Part shown: piece after piece, positions 44,552 to 53,574 of the stretch | Numbering within the stretch: the stretch's first letter is position 1 | Layout of the letters: every line of letters begins with the position of its first letter | Source of the DNA: Streptomyces sp. NRRL S-340 | GTDB taxonomy: Bacteria > Actinomycetota > Actinomycetes > Streptomycetales > Streptomycetaceae | Direction of reading: 5' to 3' | NCBI RefSeq assembly: GCF_000720185.1 | Contig: NZ_JOIY01000019.1 | Coordinates: forward strand, 1-64,000 | DNA length: 64,000 bases | The notes under the pieces: generated by a model | Databases searched by the model: none | What the model saw: the letters and a program-made list of their open reading frames with translations, nothing else | Told to the model about the DNA's origin: nothing | Program-made: the position numbers and the translations under genes

Positions 44552-45181
44552 TCAGACGCCTGCGCCCAGCACCGAGTTGATCTGCTGCGGGTCACCGCAG
44601 ACGATCAGCAGCGCTCCGGCCCGGGTGTGGGCCAGCGGCAGGGCGGCGGCGACGGCGTCGTCGGTGCCGCCGTTGACGGCGACCACGACCACCGGCCGGG
44701 AGGCGGCACGCGAGGTTCCGGCGGCGTCCGTGTAGAAGACGTCGTCGCCCGCGTCGTGCTGCGCCCAGTAGGACGGTTCACCGAAGGACAACTCGTGGGC
44801 GGCCCAGGGGTGCGGGTCGCCGGTGGTGATCACCAGCACCTCCCCAGGGGCACGACCCGACTCCAGGAGCAGGTCGACCGCTTCCTCGGCGGCGTCGAGG
44901 GCTCCCTCGGCCGAGGCGGGGATCAGCTGGATCTGCGGAGCCGCCGAGGCGGCGGGGACAGCCGGGCCCGAAGGGGCGGGCTTGGTCGCGGCCGCGTCCC
45001 GCGGCGTACGCTGCGCCGGCGGCGCGGGCCGCACGGGGCCGGGACGACCGGGACGCGACGGAGCCGCGGGACGGGGGCCGGGTACGGGACGGGGGGTCGG
45101 CGCGGTGCGGCCGGTGGCCGGAGTGGCGCGGGGACCCTGGGCACTCTCGTGAATCTGAGGCTCCTCGGGAATGAGAGGCAT
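44552..45181 (-). CDS. conserved hypothetical protein with Pro-rich N-terminus
   Basis: A 209-residue protein. The first ~85 residues are Pro/Ala/Arg-rich and disordered. The rest is a folded alpha/beta domain (APQIQLIPASAEGALDAAEEAVDLLLES, GEVLVITTGDPHPWAAHELSFGEPSYWAQHD, RPVVVVAVNGG, AGALLIVCGDPQQINSVL). The pattern of GEVLVITTGDPHPW and late GDPQQI slightly recalls the UvrD/Rep helicase C-terminal fold, without motor motifs. The ATG at 45181 begins the conserved MPLIPEEPQIHE. It follows rnhB on the same strand with a 68-nt gap and may share its transcript. Confidence 0.7.
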   Translation of the reverse strand: MPLIPEEPQIHESAQGPRATPATGRTAPTPRPVPGPRPAAPSRPGRPGPVRPAPPAQRTPRDAAATKPAPSGPAVPAASAAPQIQLIPASAEGALDAAEEAVDLLLESGRAPGEVLVITTGDPHPWAAHELSFGEPSYWAQHDAGDDVFYTDAAGTSRAASRPVVVVAVNGGTDDAVAAALPLAHTRAGALLIVCGDPQQINSVLGAGV

Positions 45182-45249
45182 GAGCTGATATTTATCAAAC
45201 GTTGGTACGGCCCGCGTGAGCGGGGGGCACATCCGGGCAAGCGGCCCCG

Positions 45250-45951
45250 TCAGAAGTCGAAGCCGAGCTGGCCCTCGATCTGCGGAACGTTTCCCTCCAG
45301 CCAGACCCGGGCCTTCTTGAGGTGCTGCCAGCGCGGCAGCGCATCAAGATACGCCCACGACAGCCGGTGGTACGGGGTGGGCCCCCGCTCCTCCAGCGCG
45401 GCCTTGTGCACAGGCGACGGATAACCGGCGTTGGCCGCGAATCCGAAGTCTGCATGGTCGGCGCCCAGTTCGGCCATCATTTTGTCGCGGTGCACCTTGG
45501 CGATCACCGAGGCCGCCGCGACGGCCACGCACGACCGGTCACCCTTGATGACCGTGCGAACCCGCCAGGGAGCGCCGAGGTAGTCGTGCTTGCCGTCGAG
45601 GATGACCGCGTCGGGACGGACGGGCAGTCCTTCCAGGGCGCGCACGGCGGCGAGCCGCAGGGCCGCCGTCATCCCCAGCTCGTCGATCTCCTCCGGTGCG
45701 GCGTGCCCGAGGGCGTACGCCGTCACCCACTTCTCCAGTTCCACGGCGAGTTCCGTGCGCCGCTTGACGGTGAGCAGCTTGGAGTCGGTGAGCCCCAGGG
45801 GAGGCCGGCGCAGTCCGGTGACCGCGGCGCAGACGGTGACGGGTCCGGCCCACGCACCCCGCCCCACCTCGTCGACACCTGCGATGACCTTGGCTCCGGT
45901 CGTTGCGCGAAGGGAGCGCTCGACGGTGTGAGTGGGTGGTTCGTACGGCAT
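45250..45951 (-). CDS. rnhB: ribonuclease HII
   Basis: A 233-residue RNase HII, which nicks RNA-DNA hybrids and removes single ribonucleotides from DNA. The signature [15 protein letters not shown] carries the first catalytic Asp and Glu. Further acidic ligands lie in LDGKHDYL and downstream, and the conserved [12 protein letters not shown] and HPxY-like (TPYHRLSW) regions are present. The ATG at 45951 begins the conserved N-terminus. The location near the RecQ-like helicase and ribonucleotide reductase genes fits a DNA-maintenance neighbourhood. Confidence 0.96.
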   Translation of the reverse strand: MPYEPPTHTVERSLRATTGAKVIAGVDEVGRGAWAGPVTVCAAVTGLRRPPLGLTDSKLLTVKRRTELAVELEKWVTAYALGHAAPEEIDELGMTAALRLAAVRALEGLPVRPDAVILDGKHDYLGAPWRVRTVIKGDRSCVAVAAASVIAKVHRDKMMAELGADHADFGFAANAGYPSPVHKAALEERGPTPYHRLSWAYLDALPRWQHLKKARVWLEGNVPQIEGQLGFDF

Positions 45952-46319
45952 GGCGCCCTTAGCGTACGCCGCCCTGATCCCGATGCGACACCCCGGTTTC
46001 CCCGCGCGGTCGCAGCGCTGCCGCAGACCCGGTGGTCCGGGTCGCCGTCTTCACTCGTGCACATCTTCGCGCGCGTGTCAGCGCAGCCGGTGCGACAGCG
46101 AGGAGACGGGCGTCGACCGCGGCGCTCACCCCTCACCGGCCCGCTTCGGCGCCGCTGCGCCACCGTGCGTGATCAATTCCCCTGGAGACGGCAGCTCCTC
46201 GGATCCAGTGCGCCGGGCTCGGGTCGCATTCGTGAATCACGCAGCGAAGCGCGGGGACGCGGCACGGAGCGGAGCCGGCCCGGACTTCCCGCCGGGCTCA
46301 GCGGGGGCGTCGAAGCGGG
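45952..46319. other. intergenic region between rnhB and the ADP-ribosylglycohydrolase gene
   Basis: About 370 bp. It probably carries the rnhB promoter. I see no gene, clear terminator or repeat. Confidence 0.55.
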
Positions 46320-47228
46320 TCAGGCCCGGGTCGGCAGCCAGTCGGGCAGCGCCTCTGTGGAGCGCACCCATTCGGCGGGCGGACTGCCCGCCTCGCCCCC
46401 GGCGAGCACCCCGCCGACGATGGCGCAGGTGGTGTCCACGTCGCCGCCGGCCTGGGCCGTCCTCCAGAAGGCCTCCTCGAAGTCGCCGAGGCACCGGGCG
46501 GCCGACCAGAGCGCGAAGGGCACCGTGTCGTGGGCCGTCGTCCGCCGACCGCAGCCGAGGACGGCCGCGACCGTGCCGGCGTCGCCGTAGTCGAGCATGT
46601 CGCGGGCGCGGCGCAGTCCGGCGCCGACGGCGCTGCGGGCGGGCACCAGGGCGATGACTCCGTCCAGGAGTGCTTCGGGGCGCGGCGGCCCGTCGGGGGC
46701 CGCGGCCAGGGCGGCTGCCGCGGCGACCGCCATGGCGCCCACGACGGCCTCGCGGTGCTGATGTGTCGGGTACGCCGAGATCTCGGCCTGGTGGGTGGCC
46801 TGCTCCGGGTCGTCCGCGTACCAGGCGCCCAGAGGGGCGATCCGCATCGCGGCACCGTTGCCCCAGGAACCCTGGCCGTTGAAGAGGGCCGCGGCCAGTT
46901 CCCGCCAGTCCCCGCCCTCCCGGACGAGACGCAGGAGGCGGTTGACCGCGGGGCCGTACCCCCGGTCGAAGTCGTGGTGGCGGGCGAAGGAGTCGGCCAG
47001 GGCGTCCTGGTCGATGCGGTGGTGGGCGACGAGGACGGCCACCACGGAGCAGGCCATCTCCGTGTCGTCGGTCCACTGCCACGGGCCGGGCGGCAGCTCA
47101 CGGCGGTGGAGGAGGGGGTAGTTCGCCGGCACGAAGAACTGCGAGCCCAGCGCGTCCCCGACCGAGAGTCCGCGTGTGCTGGCCAGGGCGCGCTCCAGGC
47201 GCCCGCCGGGAGAGGAGTCTGAGGTCAT
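46320..47228 (-). CDS. ADP-ribosylglycohydrolase family protein
   Basis: A 302-residue ARH-fold hydrolase. The metal-binding motifs of the family are complete: GDALG (24-28), WTDDTEMA (52-59) and the C-terminal GGDVDTTCAIVGG, which together coordinate two Mg2+ ions. Members remove ADP-ribose from proteins (Arg or Ser) or act on related ribosyl compounds such as dinitrogenase reductase-ADP-ribose. The substrate here is unknown. The ATG at 47228 lies 11 nt after the stop of the upstream histidine-phosphatase gene, indicating an operon. Confidence 0.92.
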   Translation of the reverse strand: MTSDSSPGGRLERALASTRGLSVGDALGSQFFVPANYPLLHRRELPPGPWQWTDDTEMACSVVAVLVAHHRIDQDALADSFARHHDFDRGYGPAVNRLLRLVREGGDWRELAAALFNGQGSWGNGAAMRIAPLGAWYADDPEQATHQAEISAYPTHQHREAVVGAMAVAAAAALAAAPDGPPRPEALLDGVIALVPARSAVGAGLRRARDMLDYGDAGTVAAVLGCGRRTTAHDTVPFALWSAARCLGDFEEAFWRTAQAGGDVDTTCAIVGGVLAGGEAGSPPAEWVRSTEALPDWLPTRA

Positions 47229-47239
47229 CGCTCGCCACT

Positions 47240-47899
47240 CTATCCAGTGATCCCGTACGGCTCCGGGTCCCGCCACCGCTCGAACGGCCGGTCCATGGCG
47301 TACCTGCCGTCGTCACCGAGAACGAGCATCCGCATCTCGGCGTTCCCCGGATTCGACAGTGCCTCGAATTCCGCGACGGTCCAGTGGAACCAGCGCATGC
47401 AGAACAGGCGCATCGCCAGGCCGTGGGTCACCAGGAGGACGTTGGGCGGGTGGTCGGGGGCCTCGAAGCTGCGGAAGAGGCTCTCCAGGAAGCCACCGAC
47501 CCGGTCGTAGACGTCGGCGCCGGACTCGCCCTGGGCGAAGCGGTAGAAGAAGTGGCCGTAGGCGTCCCGGTAGGCCTTCTGGAGGCGTACGTCGTCGCGG
47601 TCCTGCCAGTTTCCCCAGTCCTGCTCGCGCAGCCGTGGTTCCTCACGCACCCGTATGAGGCCGGGGTCGAGGTGGAAGGCATGGAGGGTCTCGTGGGTGC
47701 GGCGGTAGGGGGAGACGTACACGCTCACGCGTTCGCGTCCGAACAGCTCGCGCAGTTCCTTGCCGGTGTCCTCGGCCTGCTGCCTGCCCCGCTCGGTGAG
47801 CGCCAGCGCGTGATCGGGCTCGCGCTCGTAGACGGAGTCATCGACATTGCCCGTCGACTCGCCGTGCCGGACAAGAACGATGCGCCGTGGTCGTGCCAT
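47240..47899 (-). CDS. histidine phosphatase family protein
   Basis: A 219-residue phosphoglycerate-mutase-like phosphatase. The catalytic RHG motif is LVRHGEST (His12), the second-site residues are in SPYRRTHET, the acid/base Glu lies in LREQDWGNW, and the second catalytic His is in LLVTHGLAMR. Such proteins hydrolyse phosphomonoesters of small metabolites or proteins. It is first in a two-gene operon with the ADP-ribosylglycohydrolase. The ATG at 47899 is well supported by conservation (ARPRRIVLVRHGES). Confidence 0.93.
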   Translation of the reverse strand: MARPRRIVLVRHGESTGNVDDSVYEREPDHALALTERGRQQAEDTGKELRELFGRERVSVYVSPYRRTHETLHAFHLDPGLIRVREEPRLREQDWGNWQDRDDVRLQKAYRDAYGHFFYRFAQGESGADVYDRVGGFLESLFRSFEAPDHPPNVLLVTHGLAMRLFCMRWFHWTVAEFEALSNPGNAEMRMLVLGDDGRYAMDRPFERWRDPEPYGITG

Positions 47900-48014
47900 G
47901 CCAAAACACTAGATCGGGCGACGACCGTTCGGAGAATCGAGCGGCCCCCGTACGGCGTAGGTCACACGTCCGGACGCCATGGCCGTCGAGGGCGCGTCCG
48001 CGCTCCCGGGCGCG

Positions 48015-48620
48015 TCACACGGTCCAGGTGGGCTCCAGGTCCACGATGGCGCCCGTCATGGACGCCACATCGGCTTCCGTCTGAGCACGCAACGCCAGGC
48101 GCTCGACACGCTCGGTGCGGTACTTCCCGTGCTCGGCGGAGGACTGCCACATGGACAGGACGAGGAATTCGCTGCCCGGTGCCTCACCGAACAGGCCCCG
48201 GACCATGCCGGGCGAGCCGGCCATCGCCGGGTTCCACACCTTCTCCTGCATCAGCGTGAAGTGCTCGGCGCGCTCCTCACGGACCCTGCAGAGCGCGACA
48301 CGGACCAGGTCGGCGTCCGTGAAGCGCGGCTGGAACCCCGTCTTCACATCGAATCTGTGATCGAAAAGCCGGACCTGCGCGTCCTTGAACGTTCCGGCCT
48401 GGGCGGCCGCCAGCCGGTCGTGGGAGCGGGCCATGAACGAGTCGTAGAAGGCGCGGCTCTCCCAGAAGGCGAAGACGTGGGCCACCCCGTCCCGGCCCCG
48501 GCTCCAGCCGCCTCCCTGCCCCCGAAACCCCGGCTCTCCCAGAAGCCCCGCCCACTTTCGCTGCCCCCGCTCGAAGCCCCGGCGGTCCACCACGGTGCAG
48601 CGAATCCACTTGACCAGCAC
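48015..48620 (-). CDS. YdbC/DUF4937-like protein
   Basis: A 201-residue protein made of two related halves, each resembling an antibiotic-monooxygenase-type ferredoxin-like domain (WIRCTVVDRRGFERGQRKWAGL, VAHVFAFWESRAFYDSFMARSHDRL; then LCRVREERAEHFTLMQEKVWNPAM, GSEFLVLSMWQSSAEHGKYRTERV). This matches proteins annotated YdbC (DUF4937). No function is established. The GTG at 48620 starts the conserved LVKWIRC. It is divergent from the TerD-like gene. Confidence 0.82.
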   Translation of the reverse strand: MLVKWIRCTVVDRRGFERGQRKWAGLLGEPGFRGQGGGWSRGRDGVAHVFAFWESRAFYDSFMARSHDRLAAAQAGTFKDAQVRLFDHRFDVKTGFQPRFTDADLVRVALCRVREERAEHFTLMQEKVWNPAMAGSPGMVRGLFGEAPGSEFLVLSMWQSSAEHGKYRTERVERLALRAQTEADVASMTGAIVDLEPTWTV

Positions 48621-48778
48621 CGCGCCATCGTACGGCCCTGGAGCGTGGCGTCGGTCACTCTCCCGAAGACAGCGCCCGCACAGGCGCACCGGTCGGCATG
48701 GCACGATGGACAACAAACGTTCGCATGCCGGAAGTTGAGGCAGGCGGGGCAACGGGAACACGGGGAAGGGGGAGTCCG

Positions 48779-49312
48779 GTGAGCGGGCTCAGCAAAGGAA
48801 TCCGCAAGATCGAGGTGGCGCTCAAGTGGGACCCCAGTCCGGCGGGGCAGCCCCCCACGGACCTGGACATCGTGGCCGGCACCTACCTGGCGGACGATCC
48901 GTACGGCGAACCCGTCTACGTGGTGCACTTCGACAGCCGCTCCCCCGACGGCACGATCTACCTGAACCGGGACAGCACGGACGGCAGGGGCTTCGGCTGG
49001 GACGAGGTCATGACGCTCGAACTCGACCGGCTCGACACCCGGTACGCGCGCGTGGTCGTCGGTGTGGTGATCCAGCAGCGCGCCGCGCACCGCGCCTTCG
49101 CCGACGTCCTGGACCCCGGGCTGCGGATCCGCGAGGGCTACACCGTTCTCGCCCAGGACGACTTCGGGGGTGTGCCCAGGGCGCGGGCCGCGGCCGTCGC
49201 GGAGTTCGCGCGCGACGAGTCGGGCAGCTGGGTCTTCCGCCCCGGCGTCCACGGGTTCGAGGACGACCCCGCGACGTTCACCCGCACCATGGGGCGCATC
49301 CACCGGCCGTAG
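48779..49312 (+). CDS. TerD-family protein
   Basis: A 177-residue TerD-domain protein. The Ca2+-binding-type strands of the family are recognisable: KIEVALKWDPSPAGQPPTDLDIVAGTYL, VVHFDSRSPDGTIYLNRDSTDGRG and DEVMTLELDRLDTRYARVVVGVVI. Streptomyces encode many TerD paralogues linked to stress and development. The GTG at 48779 is chosen for the GGAAGGGGGAG upstream; an ATG at 48698 is in frame but less likely. It ends at a strong two-way terminator shared with nrdJ. Confidence 0.92.
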   Translation: MSGLSKGIRKIEVALKWDPSPAGQPPTDLDIVAGTYLADDPYGEPVYVVHFDSRSPDGTIYLNRDSTDGRGFGWDEVMTLELDRLDTRYARVVVGVVIQQRAAHRAFADVLDPGLRIREGYTVLAQDDFGGVPRARAAAVAEFARDESGSWVFRPGVHGFEDDPATFTRTMGRIHRP

Positions 49313-49330
49313 CCGGACCCACGGGACGAA

Positions 49331-49366
49331 GGTAAGGGGCGTCAGCCATGGCCGACGCCCCTTACC
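49331..49366. terminator. bidirectional hairpin terminator (TerD-like gene / nrdJ)
   Basis: GGTAAGGGGCGTC and GACGCCCCTTACC form a perfect 13-bp stem with a 10-nt loop between the convergent genes, 19-20 nt from each stop. Confidence 0.92.
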
Positions 49367-49385
49367 TCACGGCCTGCCTGTCAGG

Positions 49386-52274
49386 TCAGCTGCAACCGCT
49401 CGTGGAGCCGCAGCCCTCGCAGATGTAGCAGGAACCGGCGCGCTGCATCTTGGTGCCGCAGGAGAAGCAGAGCGGGGCGTCGGCCTGGATGCCCAACTGC
49501 ATCTCGACCAGTTCGGCGCTGGTGTGCGCCTCCTTCGGGGCGGGCGCGGCCACCTCGGCCTCGGCCTTCGGCATGGCGACGGCCTTCAGGTCGGTCTGGC
49601 GGGGCGCCGACTGGGCCAGCCCCTCGACGTCGACCTCCTCGTCGATCGGCTCGTAGGAGCCGGTCTCCAGGTGGCGCTGACGCTCCTCGGCGGAGTGGAT
49701 GCCGAGCGCGGAGCGCGTCTCGAAGGGCAGGAAGTCCAGCGCCAGGCGGCGGAAGATGTAGTCGACGATCGACTGGGCCATCCGCACGTCCGGGTCGTCG
49801 GTCATGCCGGCCGGCTCGAAGCGCATGTTGGTGAACTTCGAGACGTACGTCTCCAGCGGCACGCCGTACTGAAGGCCGACGGAGACCGCGATGGAGAAGG
49901 CGTCCATCATGCCCGCGAGCGTCGAGCCCTGCTTGGACATCTTCAGGAAGACTTCGCCGAGACCGTCGTCCGGGTAGGAGTTGGCGGTCATGTAGCCCTC
50001 GGCGCCGCCGACGGTGAAGGAGGTGGTGATGCCGGGACGGCCCTTCGGGAGACGCTTGCGGACCGGGCGGTACTCGACGACCTTCTCGACCTTGGGCTGC
50101 TTCTCCTCGGCGGCCTCGGGCTTCTTGTCGGAGTCCTTGGTCTTGGCGGAGAGCGGCTGGCCGACCTTGCAGTTGTCGCGGTAGATCGCCAGCGCCTTGA
50201 CGCCCAGCTTCCAGGCCTCGAAGTAGATCTCCTCGACCTCCTCGACGGTCGCCGACTCCGGCATGTTGACCGTCTTGGAGATGGCGCCGGAGATCCACGG
50301 CTGGATCGCCGCCATCATGCGGACGTGGCCCATGGGGGAGATGGCGCGCTCGCCCATGGCGCAGTCGAACACCTCGTAGTGCTCCTGCTTGAGACCGGGG
50401 GCGTCGATCACATTGCCGTGCTCGGCGATGTGGGCGACGATCGCCTCGATCTGCTCCTCCTGGTAGCCCAGGCGGCGCAGGGCCTGCGGGACGGTGCCGT
50501 TGACGATCTGCATCGAGCCGCCGCCGACCAGCTTCTTGAACTTGACCAGCGCGAGGTCGGGCTCGACACCGGTGGTGTCGCAGGACATCGCGAGGCCGAT
50601 GGTGCCGGTCGGGGCGAGGACGGAGGCCTGGGAGTTACGGAAACCGTTCTTCTCACCGAGGCGCAGCACGTCCTGCCAGGCCTCCGTGGCGGCGGCCCAC
50701 ACCGGGGTGTCCAGGTCGTCCATGCGCACGGCGGTGGCGTTGGCGTCGGAGTGCTGCTTCATGACGCGCTGGTGCGGCTGCGCGTTGCGGGCGTAGCCGT
50801 CGTACGGTCCGACGACCGCGGCCAGCTCGGCGGAGCGCTTGTAGGCGGTGCCGGTCATCAGGGAGGTGATGGCACCGGCCAGCGCGCGGCCGCCGTCGGA
50901 GTCGTAGGCGTGGCCGGTCGCCATCAGCAGGGCGCCGAGGTTGGCGTAGCCGATGCCGAGCTGGCGGAAGGCGCGGGTGTTCTCGCCGATCTTCTGGGTC
51001 GGGAAGTCCGCGAAGCAGATCGAGATGTCCATCGCGGTGATGACCAGCTCGACGACCTTGGCGAAGCGCTCGGACTGGAAGGACTGGTTGCCCTTGCCGT
51101 CGTCCTTGAGGAACTTCATCAGGTTCAGCGAGGCGAGGTTGCAGGACGTGTTGTCCAGGTGCATGTACTCGCTGCAGGGGTTCGAGCCGTTGATCCGGCC
51201 GGACTCCGGGCAGGTGTGCCAGTGGTTGATCGTGTCGTCGTACTGGATGCCCGGGTCGGCGCAGGCCCAGGCGGCCTCGGCCATCTTGCGGAAGAGGGAC
51301 TTGGCCTCCACCTCCTCGATGACCTCGCCGGTCATCCGGGCACGCAGACCGAACTTGCCGCCCTGCTCGACCGCCTTCATGAACTCGTCGTTCACCCGGA
51401 CGGAGTTGTTGGCGTTCTGGTACTGGACGGACGTGATGTCGTCGCCGCCCAGGTCCATGTCGAAGCCCGCGTCGCGCAGGGCGCGGATCTTCTCCTCCTC
51501 CTTGACCTTCGTCTCGATGAAGTCCTCCACGTCGGGGTGGTCGACGTCGAGGATGACCATCTTGGCGGCGCGGCGGGTGGCACCACCGGACTTGATGGTG
51601 CCCGCGGAGGCGTCGGCGCCGCGCATGAAGGAGACGGGACCGGAGGCGTTGCCGCCGGAGGAGAGCAGTTCCTTGGAGGAACGGATCCGGGAGAGGTTCA
51701 GGCCGGCGCCGGAGCCGCCCTTGAAGATCATGCCCTCTTCCTTGTACCAGTCGAGGATCGACTCCATGGAGTCGTCGACGGACAGGATGAAGCAGGCGGA
51801 GACCTGCTGGGGCTGCGGGGTGCCCACGTTGAACCAGACGGGGCTGTTGAAGCTGAAGATCTGGTGCAGGAGGGCGTACGCCAGCTCGTGCTCGAAGATC
51901 TCGGCGTCGGCGGGCGAGGCGAAGTACTTGTAGTCCTCACCGGCCTTCCGGTACGTCTTCACGATGCGGTCGATCAGCTGCTTGAGACTGGTCTCGCGCT
52001 GCGGGGTGCCGACGGCACCGCGGAAGTACTTGCTGGTGACGATGTTGACCGCGTTCACCGACCAGAAGTCGGGGAACTCGACGCCACGCTGCTCGAAGTT
52101 GACCGAGCCGTCGCGCCAGTTGGTCATGACGACGTCACGGCGCTCCCAGCTCACCTCGTCGTACGGGTGTACGCCGGGGGTGGTGTGGATGCGCTCGATG
52201 TGCAGCCCCTTGTTCCCAGCCTTGCCGCCCTTGGCGCGGGAACCTCGTGCCGGACCGCTCGCCGTCTCTGTCAT
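49386..52274 (-). CDS. nrdJ: adenosylcobalamin-dependent (class II) ribonucleotide reductase
   Basis: A 962-residue class II reductase converting ribonucleotides to deoxyribonucleotides without oxygen, using coenzyme B12. Recognisable are the FNSPVWFNVG segment, GGSGAGLNLSRIRSS, NPCSEYMHLDNTSCNLASLNL with active-site residues, the specificity loops, and APTGTIGLAMSCDTTGVEPDLALVKFKKL. The C-terminal zinc ribbon CFSCGTKM...CYICEGCG holds the redox cysteines that are re-reduced by thioredoxin. It is downstream of nrdR on the same strand (162-nt gap), the known nrdR-nrdJ operon of Streptomyces. NrdR represses both through boxes upstream of nrdR. Confidence 0.98.
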   Translation of the reverse strand: MTETASGPARGSRAKGGKAGNKGLHIERIHTTPGVHPYDEVSWERRDVVMTNWRDGSVNFEQRGVEFPDFWSVNAVNIVTSKYFRGAVGTPQRETSLKQLIDRIVKTYRKAGEDYKYFASPADAEIFEHELAYALLHQIFSFNSPVWFNVGTPQPQQVSACFILSVDDSMESILDWYKEEGMIFKGGSGAGLNLSRIRSSKELLSSGGNASGPVSFMRGADASAGTIKSGGATRRAAKMVILDVDHPDVEDFIETKVKEEEKIRALRDAGFDMDLGGDDITSVQYQNANNSVRVNDEFMKAVEQGGKFGLRARMTGEVIEEVEAKSLFRKMAEAAWACADPGIQYDDTINHWHTCPESGRINGSNPCSEYMHLDNTSCNLASLNLMKFLKDDGKGNQSFQSERFAKVVELVITAMDISICFADFPTQKIGENTRAFRQLGIGYANLGALLMATGHAYDSDGGRALAGAITSLMTGTAYKRSAELAAVVGPYDGYARNAQPHQRVMKQHSDANATAVRMDDLDTPVWAAATEAWQDVLRLGEKNGFRNSQASVLAPTGTIGLAMSCDTTGVEPDLALVKFKKLVGGGSMQIVNGTVPQALRRLGYQEEQIEAIVAHIAEHGNVIDAPGLKQEHYEVFDCAMGERAISPMGHVRMMAAIQPWISGAISKTVNMPESATVEEVEEIYFEAWKLGVKALAIYRDNCKVGQPLSAKTKDSDKKPEAAEEKQPKVEKVVEYRPVRKRLPKGRPGITTSFTVGGAEGYMTANSYPDDGLGEVFLKMSKQGSTLAGMMDAFSIAVSVGLQYGVPLETYVSKFTNMRFEPAGMTDDPDVRMAQSIVDYIFRRLALDFLPFETRSALGIHSAEERQRHLETGSYEPIDEEVDVEGLAQSAPRQTDLKAVAMPKAEAEVAAPAPKEAHTSAELVEMQLGIQADAPLCFSCGTKMQRAGSCYICEGCGSTSGCS

Positions 52275-52436
52275 GCCGCCTCCCTGATACGGGCGAAAAC
52301 GCCCCGAAGTGCCCCGATGTTCCGAGACACGATGTTCTGTCTGGTGCTGCGGGCACCCCTGTCGCTGCCGCCCGCAACCGTCTTCCTCGCCGCCGCACAG
52401 CCGGATCCGGACCCGCGGTCCGGACCGGCCCGCCGA

Positions 52437-52997
52437 TCAGTCGGCGGCGCGTGCGGGCAGGGGGACCTCAGCCGTCCCGCCGCGCCCGCGATCGTCTTCC
52501 TGGCTCCCCGTGACGGCACCGTCGCCGCCCTCCTCCTGCGCGCCGGGGCGTCGCGTTCCTTCCCTCAGCTCCGCGATGGCGGCCTCGAAGTCCTCGAGCG
52601 AGTCGAACGCCCGGTAGACGGACGCGAACCGCAGGTAGGCGACGAGGTCCAGCTCCCGCAGGGGGCCGAGTATGGCGAGCCCCACCTCGTGAGCGGCCAC
52701 CTCGGCGCTCCCGCTGGCCCGCACCGCTTCCTCGACCCGCTGCCCCAGCTGGGCCAGCGCGTCCTCCGTGACAGGCCGCCCCTGGCACGCCTTGCGCACG
52801 CCGTTGATGACCTTGGTGCGGCTGAAGGGCTCGGTGACTCCGGACCGCTTGACCACCATGAGCGAACACGTCTCGACGGTCGTGAACCGGCGAGAGCAGT
52901 CAGGGCACTGGCGGCGCCTGCGGATCGCCGTGCCGTCGTCCGTCGTACGACTGTCGACCACACGGCTGTCGGGGTGCCTGCAGAAGGGGCAGTGCAT
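52437..52997 (-). CDS. nrdR: transcriptional repressor NrdR of ribonucleotide reductase genes
   Basis: A 186-residue repressor that binds (d)ATP and shuts off ribonucleotide reductase genes. The N-terminal zinc ribbon has CPFC (3-6) and CPDC (31-34), and an ATP-cone domain follows ([24 protein letters not shown] and [26 protein letters not shown]). The last ~40 residues are a disordered acidic tail. The ATG at 52997 gives the invariant MHCPFC start; a TTG nine bases upstream is not needed. Two NrdR boxes lie about 110-155 nt upstream. Confidence 0.97.
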   Translation of the reverse strand: MHCPFCRHPDSRVVDSRTTDDGTAIRRRRQCPDCSRRFTTVETCSLMVVKRSGVTEPFSRTKVINGVRKACQGRPVTEDALAQLGQRVEEAVRASGSAEVAAHEVGLAILGPLRELDLVAYLRFASVYRAFDSLEDFEAAIAELREGTRRPGAQEEGGDGAVTGSQEDDRGRGGTAEVPLPARAAD

Positions 52998-53105
52998 GGA
53001 CTCCAACCCTCCTCACAGCAGACTCAATGGCTACGCAGGACCTCATGGGCCCCGCGGAAGCAGCCCCAAGCATAGGCGATGACGAGAGGACCGAAGACCC
53101 GGGGG

Positions 53106-53121
53106 AACACAACTTGTGGGC
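53106..53121. promoter_or_regulatory. NrdR box, nrdR-proximal
   Basis: AACACAACTTGTGGGC matches the 16-bp palindromic NrdR box (ACACWATATWTWGTGT-like) in its ACACAA...TTGTG core. It is the nearer of two boxes upstream of nrdR. Confidence 0.82.
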
Positions 53122-53136
53122 TGCTGTAGCTATCCA

Positions 53137-53152
53137 ACCACTAGATGTAGGG
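53137..53152. promoter_or_regulatory. NrdR box, nrdR-distal
   Basis: ACCACTAGATGTAGGG is a second, weaker match to the NrdR box, starting exactly 31 bp from the first (three helical turns). Paired boxes at this spacing are the known signature of NrdR-regulated promoters. Confidence 0.8.
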
Positions 53153-53499
53153 ATTGGCCGGTACGTGCCCGACGGGGCACGCGTGTCGCGGAGGGACGGC
53201 CCCGGCCCGTGCGGCCACCCCGGGCCCGCGCAGCGGAGGAAGACACGCCGACGCACGCCGGCTACGGCCGCGGGCGTACGGAGATACCGTGAACGCCGCA
53301 CGGAGGACGCGTGGGACTGTCCGGCAGATGGGCGACCGGCACCCTGCCGACGGGCCGCCGGATGGCAGACTGGGGCAGCGGTCCGAAGGGCCGCACCCCG
53401 GCGGTGAAGAGTACAGCAATGGGCCCTTTTGCCTGCCGGGTGCCGCGCCACCTATACACCCAGACACATGATCAAGCCAGACCATTCGCGGTTTTTCAC

Positions 53500-53514
53500 T
53501 CGAACGTGTGTTTG
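53500..53514. promoter_or_regulatory. SOS box (LexA operator)
   Basis: TCGAACGTGTGTTTG fits the Gram-positive/actinobacterial LexA box (GAAC-N4-GTTY), located about 61 nt upstream of the lexA start. It indicates autoregulation. Confidence 0.88.
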
Positions 53515-53574
53515 GCGCAACCTTTCGAAAGCAACTACCGTTGTGCCGGAGGGAGACCATCGAGAGGGGCCGAC

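Larger units (their letters stand above)
52998..53574. other. divergent control region of nrdR-nrdJ and lexA
   Basis: About 577 bp between two divergent genes. The nrdR side has two NrdR boxes, and the lexA side has an SOS box 61 nt before the start. The middle (53160-53450) is GC-rich and lacks any gene that I can support. Confidence 0.8.

Noticed and set aside
49386..53006. Cobalamin riboswitch for the B12-dependent reductase operon
   Set aside because: No B12-box-like sequence is visible upstream of nrdR or nrdJ; in Streptomyces that riboswitch is known for the class I reductase operon instead.
53154..53471. Plus-strand 105-codon frame upstream of lexA
   Set aside because: It runs through the control region, has no family match or ribosome-binding site, and would conflict with the promoter elements.
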